Shown: positions 54,631 to 62,622 of the stretch, in pieces
Layout: every line of letters starts with the position of its first letter
Position numbering within the stretch: position 1 is the first letter of the stretch
Assembly (NCBI RefSeq): GCF_051195235.1
Contig: NZ_JBNFZM010000004.1
Coordinates: forward strand, 1-64,000
Reading direction: 5' to 3'
Origin: Tateyamaria sp947503385
GTDB taxonomy: Bacteria > Pseudomonadota > Alphaproteobacteria > Rhodobacterales > Rhodobacteraceae
Length of the DNA: 64,000 bases
Notes under the pieces: model-generated
The model's database searches: none
The model's input: only the letters and a program-made list of their open reading frames with translations
What the model was told of the DNA's origin: nothing
Position numbers and translations under genes: made by a program

Positions 54631-55811
54631 GTCGCGGCCCCCATGTCAGGTGCAGAGACGTCCAAGCCATCCAGCGACAGGTCCGCGTTTTTGGCGATGG
54701 GCGCAACCAGACCCGACTGGGCGCTGTCGCGGCCAAAAAAGTCGGCGATCTGTTCGACCATGATCTGTGGCGTCGGCATTTGAACCGGAGCCCCTTTGTC
54801 CGCGCGCAGCAGCGCCAGCACGCGGGCGTGGGTTTCCACGCCAAAGAGGCCGGGCGTGTCGCCCAGACCCTGTTCCTTTTGAAAGGTCTCGATCGTTTTG
54901 CCCGGTGCGACATGGGCCAGAGCGGCGGTGCGCATCGCGTCGGATTTTAGCGGGCTGATGGCCGCCAGCAGGGCGGGCAGGGCGCGGTCAGCGCCCATCT
55001 GGATCACCCGCTCGACCACGAGGGCCAGGCCTTTTTCACTGTTCAGACCCAACTGATGCGCCAGCGACAGGATGGGCAGCAGATAGACCTGCGCCGTGAT
55101 CTTGAACTGCACGGCCTGAAAGGCGGGCACCTTGGCCGCCGCCTTGAACCGGGCCACCCATTCCTTGGACCAGACCAGCTTGCCTGAGACGGGCTGCAAT
55201 TGCGGCAGATCGGCACCGACCCCGCCCGAAGCGGCGGGCAGGGTGTTGGTGACGGTGAGCAGCGCCTGTGGATCAGCTTCGGGGAAATCATCGGCGGGAC
55301 CGAACGCTGTGGCAAAGGCCGCGGCATCGGCGGCGTGCATCTCTTTGAGAAGGCGACCCAGATCGCCGCTGGCCTGCGTAAACCGGCCCAGCCCATAGCG
55401 CAGCCCGTGCCCGTCCAGATTGGCCTGACAGCGGCCATAGGCCGGTTCCTGACCCGCCGGGGTGGTCGCAAGGTAAAGAATGCGCCGCATCAGCGCGGGC
55501 GTGAGCGTGGCCGTGCCCGAGGGGGCCGGCTGTGGCGCAGGGGCAGGGGCAGGGGCAGAGGCAGGGGCAGACGGGACAGGGGCGGCCTGCTGTGTCGCCA
55601 TGCCGGCCAGTTCCAAAGGGCTGGCATCAAGATCGACAAAGTCACTTGGCCGGTCCACAGTCAGCGGCTCTGGCATAGGGGTAGGGATCGGGGCAGGGGC
55701 AGACCGGCAAAGATCACCGGTGTCGTTGTCGCGGTATCCCATGCTTTGCGCCTGCACGGCGGGGGCAAGAATACGGGCGCGGCTGGCGGCAATGTCGAGG
55801 GCGGGCATCAT
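54627..55811 (-). CDS. Operon protein B, GH46/lysozyme-like
   Basis: A 394-residue protein. After a Pro/Ala-rich linker (APASAPAPAPAPQPAPSG) there is a domain with PAGQEPAYGRCQANLDGHGLRYG, then FTQASGDLGRLLKEM and VPAFQAVQFKITAQVYLLPILSLAHQLGL, resembling the chitosanase/lysozyme (GH46-like) superfamily, with a Glu in AGQEPAYG as a possible catalytic residue. No signal peptide. The linker DNA contains GGGGCA-type hexamer repeats (about 55540-55570). Overlaps both neighbours by four bases. Confidence 0.55.
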   Translation of the reverse strand: MMPALDIAASRARILAPAVQAQSMGYRDNDTGDLCRSAPAPIPTPMPEPLTVDRPSDFVDLDASPLELAGMATQQAAPVPSAPASAPAPAPAPQPAPSGTATLTPALMRRILYLATTPAGQEPAYGRCQANLDGHGLRYGLGRFTQASGDLGRLLKEMHAADAAAFATAFGPADDFPEADPQALLTVTNTLPAASGGVGADLPQLQPVSGKLVWSKEWVARFKAAAKVPAFQAVQFKITAQVYLLPILSLAHQLGLNSEKGLALVVERVIQMGADRALPALLAAISPLKSDAMRTAALAHVAPGKTIETFQKEQGLGDTPGLFGVETHARVLALLRADKGAPVQMPTPQIMVEQIADFFGRDSAQSGLVAPIAKNADLSLDGLDVSAPDMGAAT

Positions 55812-56005
55812 CGTGCCGCCTCGCTGCCGTCAATCGACCGTTCGATGATACCGCCCACTTCGGACGGGTCCGCGAACCAGTGTTTGACGGCCTTGTCGGA
55901 ATTGGCGGGGTGGATTTGTTCAACCCAGCCGCGCCACACCTCTTCGCCCTTGCCGGGGTCCTGACGTTCGCTGCGATACGCGACGATGAAACGGAATGAC
56001 TGCAC
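55808..56005 (-). CDS. Small protein A, first gene of the 13-gene operon
   Basis: A 65-residue protein with a GTG start (complement of 56003-56005). It has RFIVAYRSER, EEVWRGWVEQIHPAN and VKHWFADPSEVGGIIERSI, with several Trp. A conserved-looking adaptor or regulatory piece, but unrecognised. No good ribosome-binding site is seen, so the start may differ. It overlaps protein B by four bases, and the putative SARP repeats lie 55-75 bases upstream. Confidence 0.55.
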   Translation of the reverse strand: MQSFRFIVAYRSERQDPGKGEEVWRGWVEQIHPANSDKAVKHWFADPSEVGGIIERSIDGSEAAR

Positions 56006-56060
56006 TGCTCAGCCCCATGATTCGATCTGTTGGATCAGCAGACACGGGGCCGGTCCCAAA

Positions 56061-56080
56061 GCTCTCACAGGGCTCTCACA
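56061..56080. promoter_or_regulatory. Two 9-bp direct repeats, candidate SARP operator
   Basis: GCTCTCACA occurs at 56061-56069 and 56072-56080, 11 bases start to start, one helical turn. A weaker third unit follows on the upstream side. SARP proteins bind direct repeats spaced this way. They lie 55-75 bases upstream of the first operon gene and just after the SARP terminator. Confidence 0.6.
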
Positions 56081-56104
56081 AGTCTACCACGCCGCGTGAG
56101 ACAT

Positions 56105-56131
56105 GAAAAAGCCCGCGCTAGTGGCGGGCTT
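56105..56131 (-). terminator. Rho-independent terminator after the SARP gene
   Basis: AAGCCCGC and GCGGGCTT form a perfect 8-bp stem with a 7-base loop; the minus strand continues with a T-run (complement of AAAAA at 56106-56110). It separates SARP transcription from the 13-gene operon. Confidence 0.85.
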
Positions 56132-56154
56132 GAAACACGTTTGTTTGCAGGGGC

Positions 56155-57096
56155 TTATTTGGTCGATGCACCATCAGTGCGCAGGGCGTGATCCACATGT
56201 TCCACAAGGCTGCGGGCCTGATTGAGGTTGCCAAGCGCCTTGGCCAGATGATCGGTGAGCGCGCCGGACCGGCCCTTTTGCAGCGGTGCCGCAGGCAGCG
56301 CGGGATCGCGGCGCAGCACCCGTTCGGCTGGCGGCTGGATCGCCACGGACAACAATCCGCGATACATTTGCTGGGTCTCAAAACTGGGTTCCACCCCAAG
56401 CTCATCCTGCAAAAGAGCGGCACAGTCGGTGTACTGGCGGATCGCCATACCCCGATTGCCCGACAGCAGGTAACAGCGCATCAGCGCCCGGTGCGCATGT
56501 TCCCACAAAGGGTCCTGCTGCACGAGGACCTGCGCCCATGAAATCGCCTCGGTCCATTCGGCTTCGGCCATGAAATGCTGCATCAGCCGGTCCGCGATGT
56601 CAGTGTAGCAGGACCGGGCCTGCTCGCGCGCGACCATACACCAATCCCAAGACTGCCCTTCGAACAGGTCACCGCGATAGAGCGTCGCCGCCTCTTGGAG
56701 CATTGCGAGATCATCCGCACCGACGGTACCGTATGGCAGATCCGAGATGCGCGTGACCAGCAAATCAAAATGCATGTGGTCGATGTGCAGATATTTGGAC
56801 GGTTTCAGTGCGACATCCCGCGGTGTCGTTTCAAGATACCAGTCGGGATCAAGCCCGGCTTGGGTAAAGCCTTGTCGAATGCGCCACAAATCGGTGGACA
56901 GCGCGCGCCGCGCCTGCGTGTCGGTACAATCCATGCGCAGGGTTGAGGCGGCTTCGATCCGGCCCAGCCCGCGGCCCAGATGAAAGGCACTGAGAAAGAA
57001 CAATTCGCGCGACTTTTGCGTCTCAAATTCCACGCGCGCGCCCGATCCTCCCGTAATGCACACACGTCCGAACATCGTCACCCGAAGGTTCTTCAT
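56155..57096 (-). CDS. SARP-type regulator with winged-helix and BTAD domains
   Basis: A 313-residue protein. The N-terminal half is a winged-helix DNA-binding domain (RVTMFGRVCI, KSRELFFLSAFHLGRGL, ARRALSTDLWRIRQGF). The second half is a BTAD domain of TPR-like helices with the hallmark LLQDELGVEPSFETQQMYRGLL. SARPs activate adjacent gene clusters. GGGAGC precedes the ATG. It sits directly upstream of the 13-gene operon on the same strand, with SARP-type repeats between them. There is no STAND ATPase fused. Confidence 0.85.
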   Translation of the reverse strand: MKNLRVTMFGRVCITGGSGARVEFETQKSRELFFLSAFHLGRGLGRIEAASTLRMDCTDTQARRALSTDLWRIRQGFTQAGLDPDWYLETTPRDVALKPSKYLHIDHMHFDLLVTRISDLPYGTVGADDLAMLQEAATLYRGDLFEGQSWDWCMVAREQARSCYTDIADRLMQHFMAEAEWTEAISWAQVLVQQDPLWEHAHRALMRCYLLSGNRGMAIRQYTDCAALLQDELGVEPSFETQQMYRGLLSVAIQPPAERVLRRDPALPAAPLQKGRSGALTDHLAKALGNLNQARSLVEHVDHALRTDGASTK

Positions 57097-57233
57097 AATC
57101 GTGCTCCCGAAATAAAATCTCTTAAACTACAGGCAAATCGTACCCGCCTCGCGGGAACCTGCCAAGTGTGGGGATCACGAAAACTTTATCACCGGCGGCG
57201 GGACGCCTATCGGTGTTTTGACGCGGACGCGCG

Positions 57234-57623
57234 TCAGGCGCTTGCTGTTTTGGCGGTGGGTGTGGCCGGGCAGATATGGGAAACAAGGTCGGTCAATTCC
57301 TGCAAATCGACAGGTTTCCGCAGGATCAGCCGGGCGTTCCGGCACATGTCAAACAATTCACCCTTTGGAAACAGACCGCTTCCCGTGACATAGATCACAT
57401 GCGCATCGGGCACGGCAAAGGCCGCGTAATTGGCGACATCGGTCGAATAGGAATTGCCGATCATAAGGTCCAGCAATAGGACATCCGGCACCTGACGCTT
57501 GAGATGGGCAATGGCGCTGTCCGGGTCGCCCGCGGGCAAAACCGAATGCCCTGCGTTTTCCAATGCTTCACTGAATGCAAACCGCAAACCTGCGTCGTCT
57601 TCTAGGACCAGTACCTGCGCCAT
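57234..57623 (-). CDS. CheY-like single-domain response regulator
   Basis: A 129-residue receiver domain. Acidic pocket ED-D at residues 8-10, phospho-acceptor D52 in VLLLDLMIG, T80 in VIYVTGSG and the conserved Lys in LILRKPVD are present. There is no output domain, so it works by phosphotransfer or protein contact. A GAGG site precedes the ATG. It is downstream of the histidine kinase gene (114-base gap) and upstream of the SARP gene. Confidence 0.88.
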   Translation of the reverse strand: MAQVLVLEDDAGLRFAFSEALENAGHSVLPAGDPDSAIAHLKRQVPDVLLLDLMIGNSYSTDVANYAAFAVPDAHVIYVTGSGLFPKGELFDMCRNARLILRKPVDLQELTDLVSHICPATPTAKTASA

Positions 57624-57737
57624 CTTGAACCTCGCTCAGCGTATCGGCAGCCATATGCGCGAGACGTTAAATTATGGCTAATGTAACTGGCAAGGCGTTC
57701 GGAACGGTTTCTTTTTGTTAACTCAGGTTGACAGGTC

Positions 57738-58946
57738 CTAAACCTTTAGAATTGTCGGAAATGTGATCTTAAATGTTGCACCGGACTGCCCGTCCGACAC
57801 CGCCGATATGTCCCAATTGTGCCTGCGACAGATCTCGGCGCAGGTGGCCAATCCCAGACCGGAGCCCTGCACATTTGATTTGAGTCGGGTGAACGGCGTG
57901 AAAATGGCGCGGTTTTGATCCGGCGCAAAGCCGGTGCCCGTGTCGGATATCCGCAGCACCGCGCTGGTGCCAGTCACTTCGGTGGTCAGTGTGATGCGCA
58001 GCGGGCGGTCGGCATGACCGTGTTTCAGTGCATTTGACACGATATTGCCCAGCAGAATGTGCAGCATCGTCGGTTCGGCCATCAGATCGAATTTCGGGCC
58101 GGACAGCGCGATGTCCTCTGCATTGTCGCGCAAGGCGGGGTCGAGCAGATCAAGAACGCTTTGTACCGTATCGTTCAGGTGGATTTGGCGCATTTCCATC
58201 GGGGCCGCCGAAGATTGCGCATGGGCCATCAGCTTGGTTGTCAGCGCATCCATCTGAACCACCGCACCCTGCATATGTTTCAGGTAGGGTTCTGCTTCGG
58301 GCGGCAAATCGTTTTCAAACTTGGCACAGAACAGCTCAAGCAGCCCGCTCAGCGCGTTGATCGGGGTTTTCAGGTCATGGCTGGCGGCATTGGCAAAGGT
58401 TTCCATCGACATGACGGAATTCTGCAAGGTGCTGATATGCGCCTCAAGGTGGAGACCCCGGTTCGATTCCTGTTCCCGCATCATGTTCGCGGTCTGCAAT
58501 GCGGTGGCGCTGGCGCGCAAATGGTCCTGAGACAACATATAGAGTTGTCGGCGCACCCCCTTGATCCGCATCAGCGACAGGTGAAAGGTCACGTCCTTGG
58601 GCACGTCGACCCGGTGGGGGTTGTTCATCGGCAGCGTGATCAGTCCGGAGGAAATCGCATTGCGCAACGCGCGCCGCAGGTCGGGTTCGTCCAGATGGGT
58701 CAACTGCCAAAAGGCGATCCCTTCGAGGCCTGTGTCGTGCTGCGCGTCCTGATGCGGATAAAGCCGCCCGGCACGCCGCGTGTGCAGCACGATCCGGGCC
58801 GCGTCATCCAAAAGAAACGCGGCACTGGGCATCGCCACAAAAGCCGCGCGCGCGACCTTTGCTTCGTAGAGCAACGAGTGTTCGGGCGCCTCCTCGGCGG
58901 CGCCGACACCGGAGCGGGCCGTGTCAGGCGACACTGGCTTTGGCAC
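57738..58946 (-). CDS. Soluble sensor histidine kinase
   Basis: A 402-residue kinase. A PAS-like sensor occupies about residues 30-140, followed by the H-box with H190 (FANAASHDLKTPINALSG), N-box GNIVSNALKHG, G1 ISDTGTGFAP and G2 GSGLGLATCAEI. No membrane helix is seen. The start overlaps the 3' end of the CheB-CheR-PAS gene by 23 bases. It probably phosphorylates the following receiver protein. Confidence 0.85.
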   Translation of the reverse strand: MPKPVSPDTARSGVGAAEEAPEHSLLYEAKVARAAFVAMPSAAFLLDDAARIVLHTRRAGRLYPHQDAQHDTGLEGIAFWQLTHLDEPDLRRALRNAISSGLITLPMNNPHRVDVPKDVTFHLSLMRIKGVRRQLYMLSQDHLRASATALQTANMMREQESNRGLHLEAHISTLQNSVMSMETFANAASHDLKTPINALSGLLELFCAKFENDLPPEAEPYLKHMQGAVVQMDALTTKLMAHAQSSAAPMEMRQIHLNDTVQSVLDLLDPALRDNAEDIALSGPKFDLMAEPTMLHILLGNIVSNALKHGHADRPLRITLTTEVTGTSAVLRISDTGTGFAPDQNRAIFTPFTRLKSNVQGSGLGLATCAEICRRHNWDISAVSDGQSGATFKITFPTILKV

Positions 58947-61900
58947 CGTTCAGAATGCGCAGGCTGCCGAACACATGGCTGACCTTTCCATTTGCGCCGT
59001 GCCGGGCCTGTCCGCGACACTCGCAGTGAATGCTGCTGCCGTCTCGCCGCGTGACCTCGGTTTTGGTCACAAATGCCTTGCCATGCTCCAATGTGCCCTG
59101 GATCAGTTCCTGAATGCGCTGGCGATCCCCATCCGCGATCCGGCGCAACAGGTGTTCGACCGACGGCGTGGCAGAGTTGGTGCTGTCCCCAAGGATGTCA
59201 TACATCACACTGTTCCAGCTTGGGTCGTAATTTTCGACATCAATGGAATAGACGCCGATCCCCATATCTTCCTGAAGCGCCTCGATGCTTTCGCGCAGGT
59301 TCTGGTTGCGCAACTGCGTCGCCACATCCCAGACAACGCCGATCATCTGGATCGGCTCATTGAGCGAATCCCGCACCAGCGTGATCATTCCGCGCACCCG
59401 CGTGATATGGCCGCCCTCGCCAAAGACCCGGCACTCGTAGTCGAGCGTGCCGCCGTCCTGCAACAGATCCTCCATCTCGGCCAGATGCGTGACGCGGTCC
59501 TCGGGGTGTAGCCGTGCGTGCGCCTCGTCCCAAGAGGGGGCAGGCCCGTCGGCGGGCATCCCGTGCAGCTTGTACATCCCCGGCGACCAGAACAGCTCTT
59601 TGCTGTCGAGGTTGTAGGTCCAGTGCGCCACATGGCTGAGTTCGCTGATCATCGACACAATCCGCGCCAGCGGTTCATTGTCGTATTGGGTGATCGTGAT
59701 CGACAGGCCGATGAGCTTTTTGTGGTGATCGTGCACAGGCGACAACATCATCGTATAATGCTTGCCCTCCGACAGGATCGGCACCCGGCGCGTTTCCTGC
59801 ACCCGCAGCACCGTATTGGCCAGCGGCGCCAGCGCAGGGAAGCCTGCGGGCAGGCTGCACTGGCTGAGGTGCACGCCGGTGGGCGGCAGGTCGACCAGCC
59901 CAAAGAAGTCGAGCGCAACGCGGCTCATCCGGCGCAGCATCAACGCCTGATCCGCCAATGCGATGGCATAAGGCGCCGAAGACAATGTCGCCTCAAGCTC
60001 GGAGGCCAGTGCCTGACGTTCGGCAGAACTGATCTGTAGCTCTTCGTTGACGGTCAGCAATTCCTCGTTGGTGGATTGCAGTTCTTCGTTCGAGGTTTCC
60101 AGCTCTTCGTTGGTGGCCTGGAATTCCTCGTTGGTGGATTGCAGTTCTTCGTTGGCGGACTGCATCTCTTCGTTGGCGGTCTGTAGTTCTTCGATGGTCT
60201 GTTGCAACGCCTCTTGGGTGGACCGAATCTCAAGCTCCATCCGTTCGATATAGGCGCGCTGTTCTTCGTCGGTGATGTCGCCGAGATTGGTTTCGACCTG
60301 TTCTTCGAACTTGGTATCGACGGAGACAAGGCAGTGCATCTCACCGCCTTTGAAATTGTGGAACGGATACACGTTCAGCTGGATACGGTTGCCCACCGGG
60401 GTCGCCACCGAATGCCAGCGGCCCATGCGTCGTTCTTCGTTGCGCATGGCCACCGCGATGAGGCTGGTGGCCTCTGATCGCAACGGTTCGATCAACATCT
60501 TGAGGTTCAGCGAGGTCGACATGCCCGCGCGGATTTCCATGAACGGGCTCAGGTCGCCCAGCACCTCGATGATGGTGCCGTTGCGGGTGGTGATAAAACC
60601 ATTGGGCGCCACCACGCGCGCCAGCGACAGATCGGCCTGCGCGTTGGGATCATTGGCAGAGGTCGTTTTGCCGCCCAGACCGGATTTGCGCCGCGTGCGG
60701 TGGAACATGCCTGTGCCGGGCTCGATCGACAACTCTCCCGAGATGCCGCGCCGTTTGCCAAACACTTTGTCCGCGCCCTGCCGCGCCTCAAAGAATACGG
60801 CCATCTCGCCCACGGTTTCGGACGTGCCCAGAAACAGCAGCCCGGTCGAGCTCAGCGCATAGTGCAACCGGCTCAGAACGCGCTCTTGCAGCGACAGGTT
60901 GAAGTAGATCAGCAGGTTGCGGATGCTCACCAGATCCACGTTGATAAAGGGCGGGTCCTGGAACACGTTGTGATGCGAAAACAGCGTCACGGCGCGCAAC
61001 TCGGGGCGCACTGTGATGTCGGTTTCACCCATCACAAAGTAATCGGGCAGCAATTCCGGCGGGATATCCTGCGCCGCCGTGATCGGATAGACCCCGCGCC
61101 GTGCCACTTCGATGGCGTTCTGGTCGATATCCGTGGCAAAGATTTGCACGTTACGCTTGGCCAGTGCGCTGATACCGCCAAGGATTTCGGCAATGATAAT
61201 CGCGACGGAATAGGCCTCTTCTCCGGTGGCGCAGCCCACAATCCAGATGCGGATGGGGCCGGTGGTCCGGTTGTCGAACGTTTCTTTCAGTTCGGATTTC
61301 AGATGCTCGAACTGGTAGGGATCGCGGAAGAAACGGGTGACCGAAATCAGAAGGTCCCGGTGCAGCGCGTCCACTTCGTCGGCATTGGCGCGGCAGTAGT
61401 CCACATAGGCATCGTATGTGTCGATCCCCAGCGCTGTCATACGCCGTGCCACGCGGCGGTTCAGGGTGTTTTCCTTGTAGTCCCGGAAATCCACCTGCGT
61501 GCGGGCCAGCAGGATGCCAAACAGATCGCCCAGCGGGCTGGGCGTGTCCATCAGGTCGCGCAGCCCGTCGAAATTGCGGGGCCGGGCGAGGATTTTTTCC
61601 AGATGCGTGCCGATTTGCTCGGGCGACAGGGTCAGGTCGATGCAACCGGTTTCAATGGCCGAGGTGGGCATACCATCATACTTGGCCGTTGCCGGTTCTT
61701 GCGCGATGGTGATGCCGCCCGCCTCGCGGATGGATTGCGAGCCATAGCTGCCGTCCGAACCCGTCCCGGACAACACAATGCCCACACAGTTTTCACCGCA
61801 CACTTCGGCGATGCTTTTGAACAGGCGGTCGGCAGAGGGTTTGGGCGTGGCCGGGTGGCCGGACGGGTTGCGCAGGCGCAACATGCCACGCTCATAGACG

Positions 61901-62220
61901 ACGTCCGTGTTGGGCGGCGTCACGTAAATTGCATTTGGCTCCGCCACCGTTTCGCTTTTGAGCTCGAACACCGGCAGCTTTGTCTCGCGCGAGATCAGCG
62001 TGGACAGAACGCTCTTGTGCGTGGGCGACATGTGCAGTGCGATTACGTATACGGCGGATGCGTTCGCGGGCAGGTTCTGCGCCAAGAGCGAGACTGCCTC
62101 CAACCCGCCTGCCGAGGCGGCAATCCCTACGATATATGGGTCCCTGAGTGTTTCAGACGTCTTTTCGGTCTGGTCTTCTTCAGCGTCGATCGGTTTCTCC
62201 GATCCTGACTCTTCCGTCAT
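58924..62220 (-). CDS. CheB-CheR-PAS fusion chemosensory protein
   Basis: A 1098-residue protein. A CheB methylesterase domain has S36 (GIAASAGGLEA), H63 and D156 (SGTGSDGSYG). A CheR methyltransferase follows (SAM motif IWIVGCATGEEAYS; RNLLIYFN). Next is a long Glu-rich coiled coil (QQTIEELQTANEEMQSANEE...), then PAS domains (the last ends in FGSLRILNG). No receiver is attached. Such proteins often partner hybrid histidine kinases. It lies 15 bases after the receiver gene. Confidence 0.9.
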   Translation of the reverse strand: MTEESGSEKPIDAEEDQTEKTSETLRDPYIVGIAASAGGLEAVSLLAQNLPANASAVYVIALHMSPTHKSVLSTLISRETKLPVFELKSETVAEPNAIYVTPPNTDVVYERGMLRLRNPSGHPATPKPSADRLFKSIAEVCGENCVGIVLSGTGSDGSYGSQSIREAGGITIAQEPATAKYDGMPTSAIETGCIDLTLSPEQIGTHLEKILARPRNFDGLRDLMDTPSPLGDLFGILLARTQVDFRDYKENTLNRRVARRMTALGIDTYDAYVDYCRANADEVDALHRDLLISVTRFFRDPYQFEHLKSELKETFDNRTTGPIRIWIVGCATGEEAYSVAIIIAEILGGISALAKRNVQIFATDIDQNAIEVARRGVYPITAAQDIPPELLPDYFVMGETDITVRPELRAVTLFSHHNVFQDPPFINVDLVSIRNLLIYFNLSLQERVLSRLHYALSSTGLLFLGTSETVGEMAVFFEARQGADKVFGKRRGISGELSIEPGTGMFHRTRRKSGLGGKTTSANDPNAQADLSLARVVAPNGFITTRNGTIIEVLGDLSPFMEIRAGMSTSLNLKMLIEPLRSEATSLIAVAMRNEERRMGRWHSVATPVGNRIQLNVYPFHNFKGGEMHCLVSVDTKFEEQVETNLGDITDEEQRAYIERMELEIRSTQEALQQTIEELQTANEEMQSANEELQSTNEEFQATNEELETSNEELQSTNEELLTVNEELQISSAERQALASELEATLSSAPYAIALADQALMLRRMSRVALDFFGLVDLPPTGVHLSQCSLPAGFPALAPLANTVLRVQETRRVPILSEGKHYTMMLSPVHDHHKKLIGLSITITQYDNEPLARIVSMISELSHVAHWTYNLDSKELFWSPGMYKLHGMPADGPAPSWDEAHARLHPEDRVTHLAEMEDLLQDGGTLDYECRVFGEGGHITRVRGMITLVRDSLNEPIQMIGVVWDVATQLRNQNLRESIEALQEDMGIGVYSIDVENYDPSWNSVMYDILGDSTNSATPSVEHLLRRIADGDRQRIQELIQGTLEHGKAFVTKTEVTRRDGSSIHCECRGQARHGANGKVSHVFGSLRILNGAKASVA

Positions 62221-62235
62221 ATTTTGAATTACCTG

Positions 62236-62622
62236 TTAGGCGGCGCAATATTGGTCGATGAGGGATAACAAGGTCCCCGGCGATACAGGTTTGGGCGTGA
62301 AACCATTCATGCCCAGTTCAGCAACGCGGGACGAATTGTGATAGGTGACATCCGCGGTGACGGCAATGATGGGCACCTTGCTTGGAGGATCCTGAACCTC
62401 GTTGCGGATTTTCAGAGTTGCGTCGATGCCGGACATGACCGGCATGTGCAAGTCCATCAACACCAGTCCGAACTCGCCCGGTTGCTTTTCCAGCAACTTG
62501 CACCCTTCGTCGCCGTTTGATGCGATTTCGACCTCAACGCCCAGACCAGAGATGATCTCGCGCATCATAAAGCGCGTAAACTCATCATCCTCGATCAGCA
62601 GCACTTTGTGCATATACGTCAT
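62236..62622 (-). CDS. CheY-like response regulator
   Basis: A 128-residue receiver. The acidic cluster EDDE, phospho-acceptor D57 (GLVLMDLHMPVMSG), a TADVTYH region and Lys in FTPKPVSPG are intact. Its ATG overlaps the stop of the upstream kinase by four bases (ATGA), so the two are coupled. An ATG nine bases further in is an alternative start. Confidence 0.9.
   Translation of the reverse strand: MTYMHKVLLIEDDEFTRFMMREIISGLGVEVEIASNGDEGCKLLEKQPGEFGLVLMDLHMPVMSGIDATLKIRNEVQDPPSKVPIIAVTADVTYHNSSRVAELGMNGFTPKPVSPGTLLSLIDQYCAA

Noticed and set aside
41523..56005. Phage tail, tailocin or extracellular contractile injection system
   Set aside because: No sheath, tube, baseplate, spike, terminase or ATPase is visible; only hydrolases and unknown families.
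60047..60200. Regular short repeats that might look like a CRISPR
   Set aside because: They are in-frame repeats encoding the Glu-rich coiled coil of the CheB-CheR protein; no unique spacers.
60700..62208. A plus-strand open frame of about 500 codons opposite the CheB-CheR gene
   Set aside because: Antisense of a clearly conserved gene, with no ribosome-binding site and no domain.
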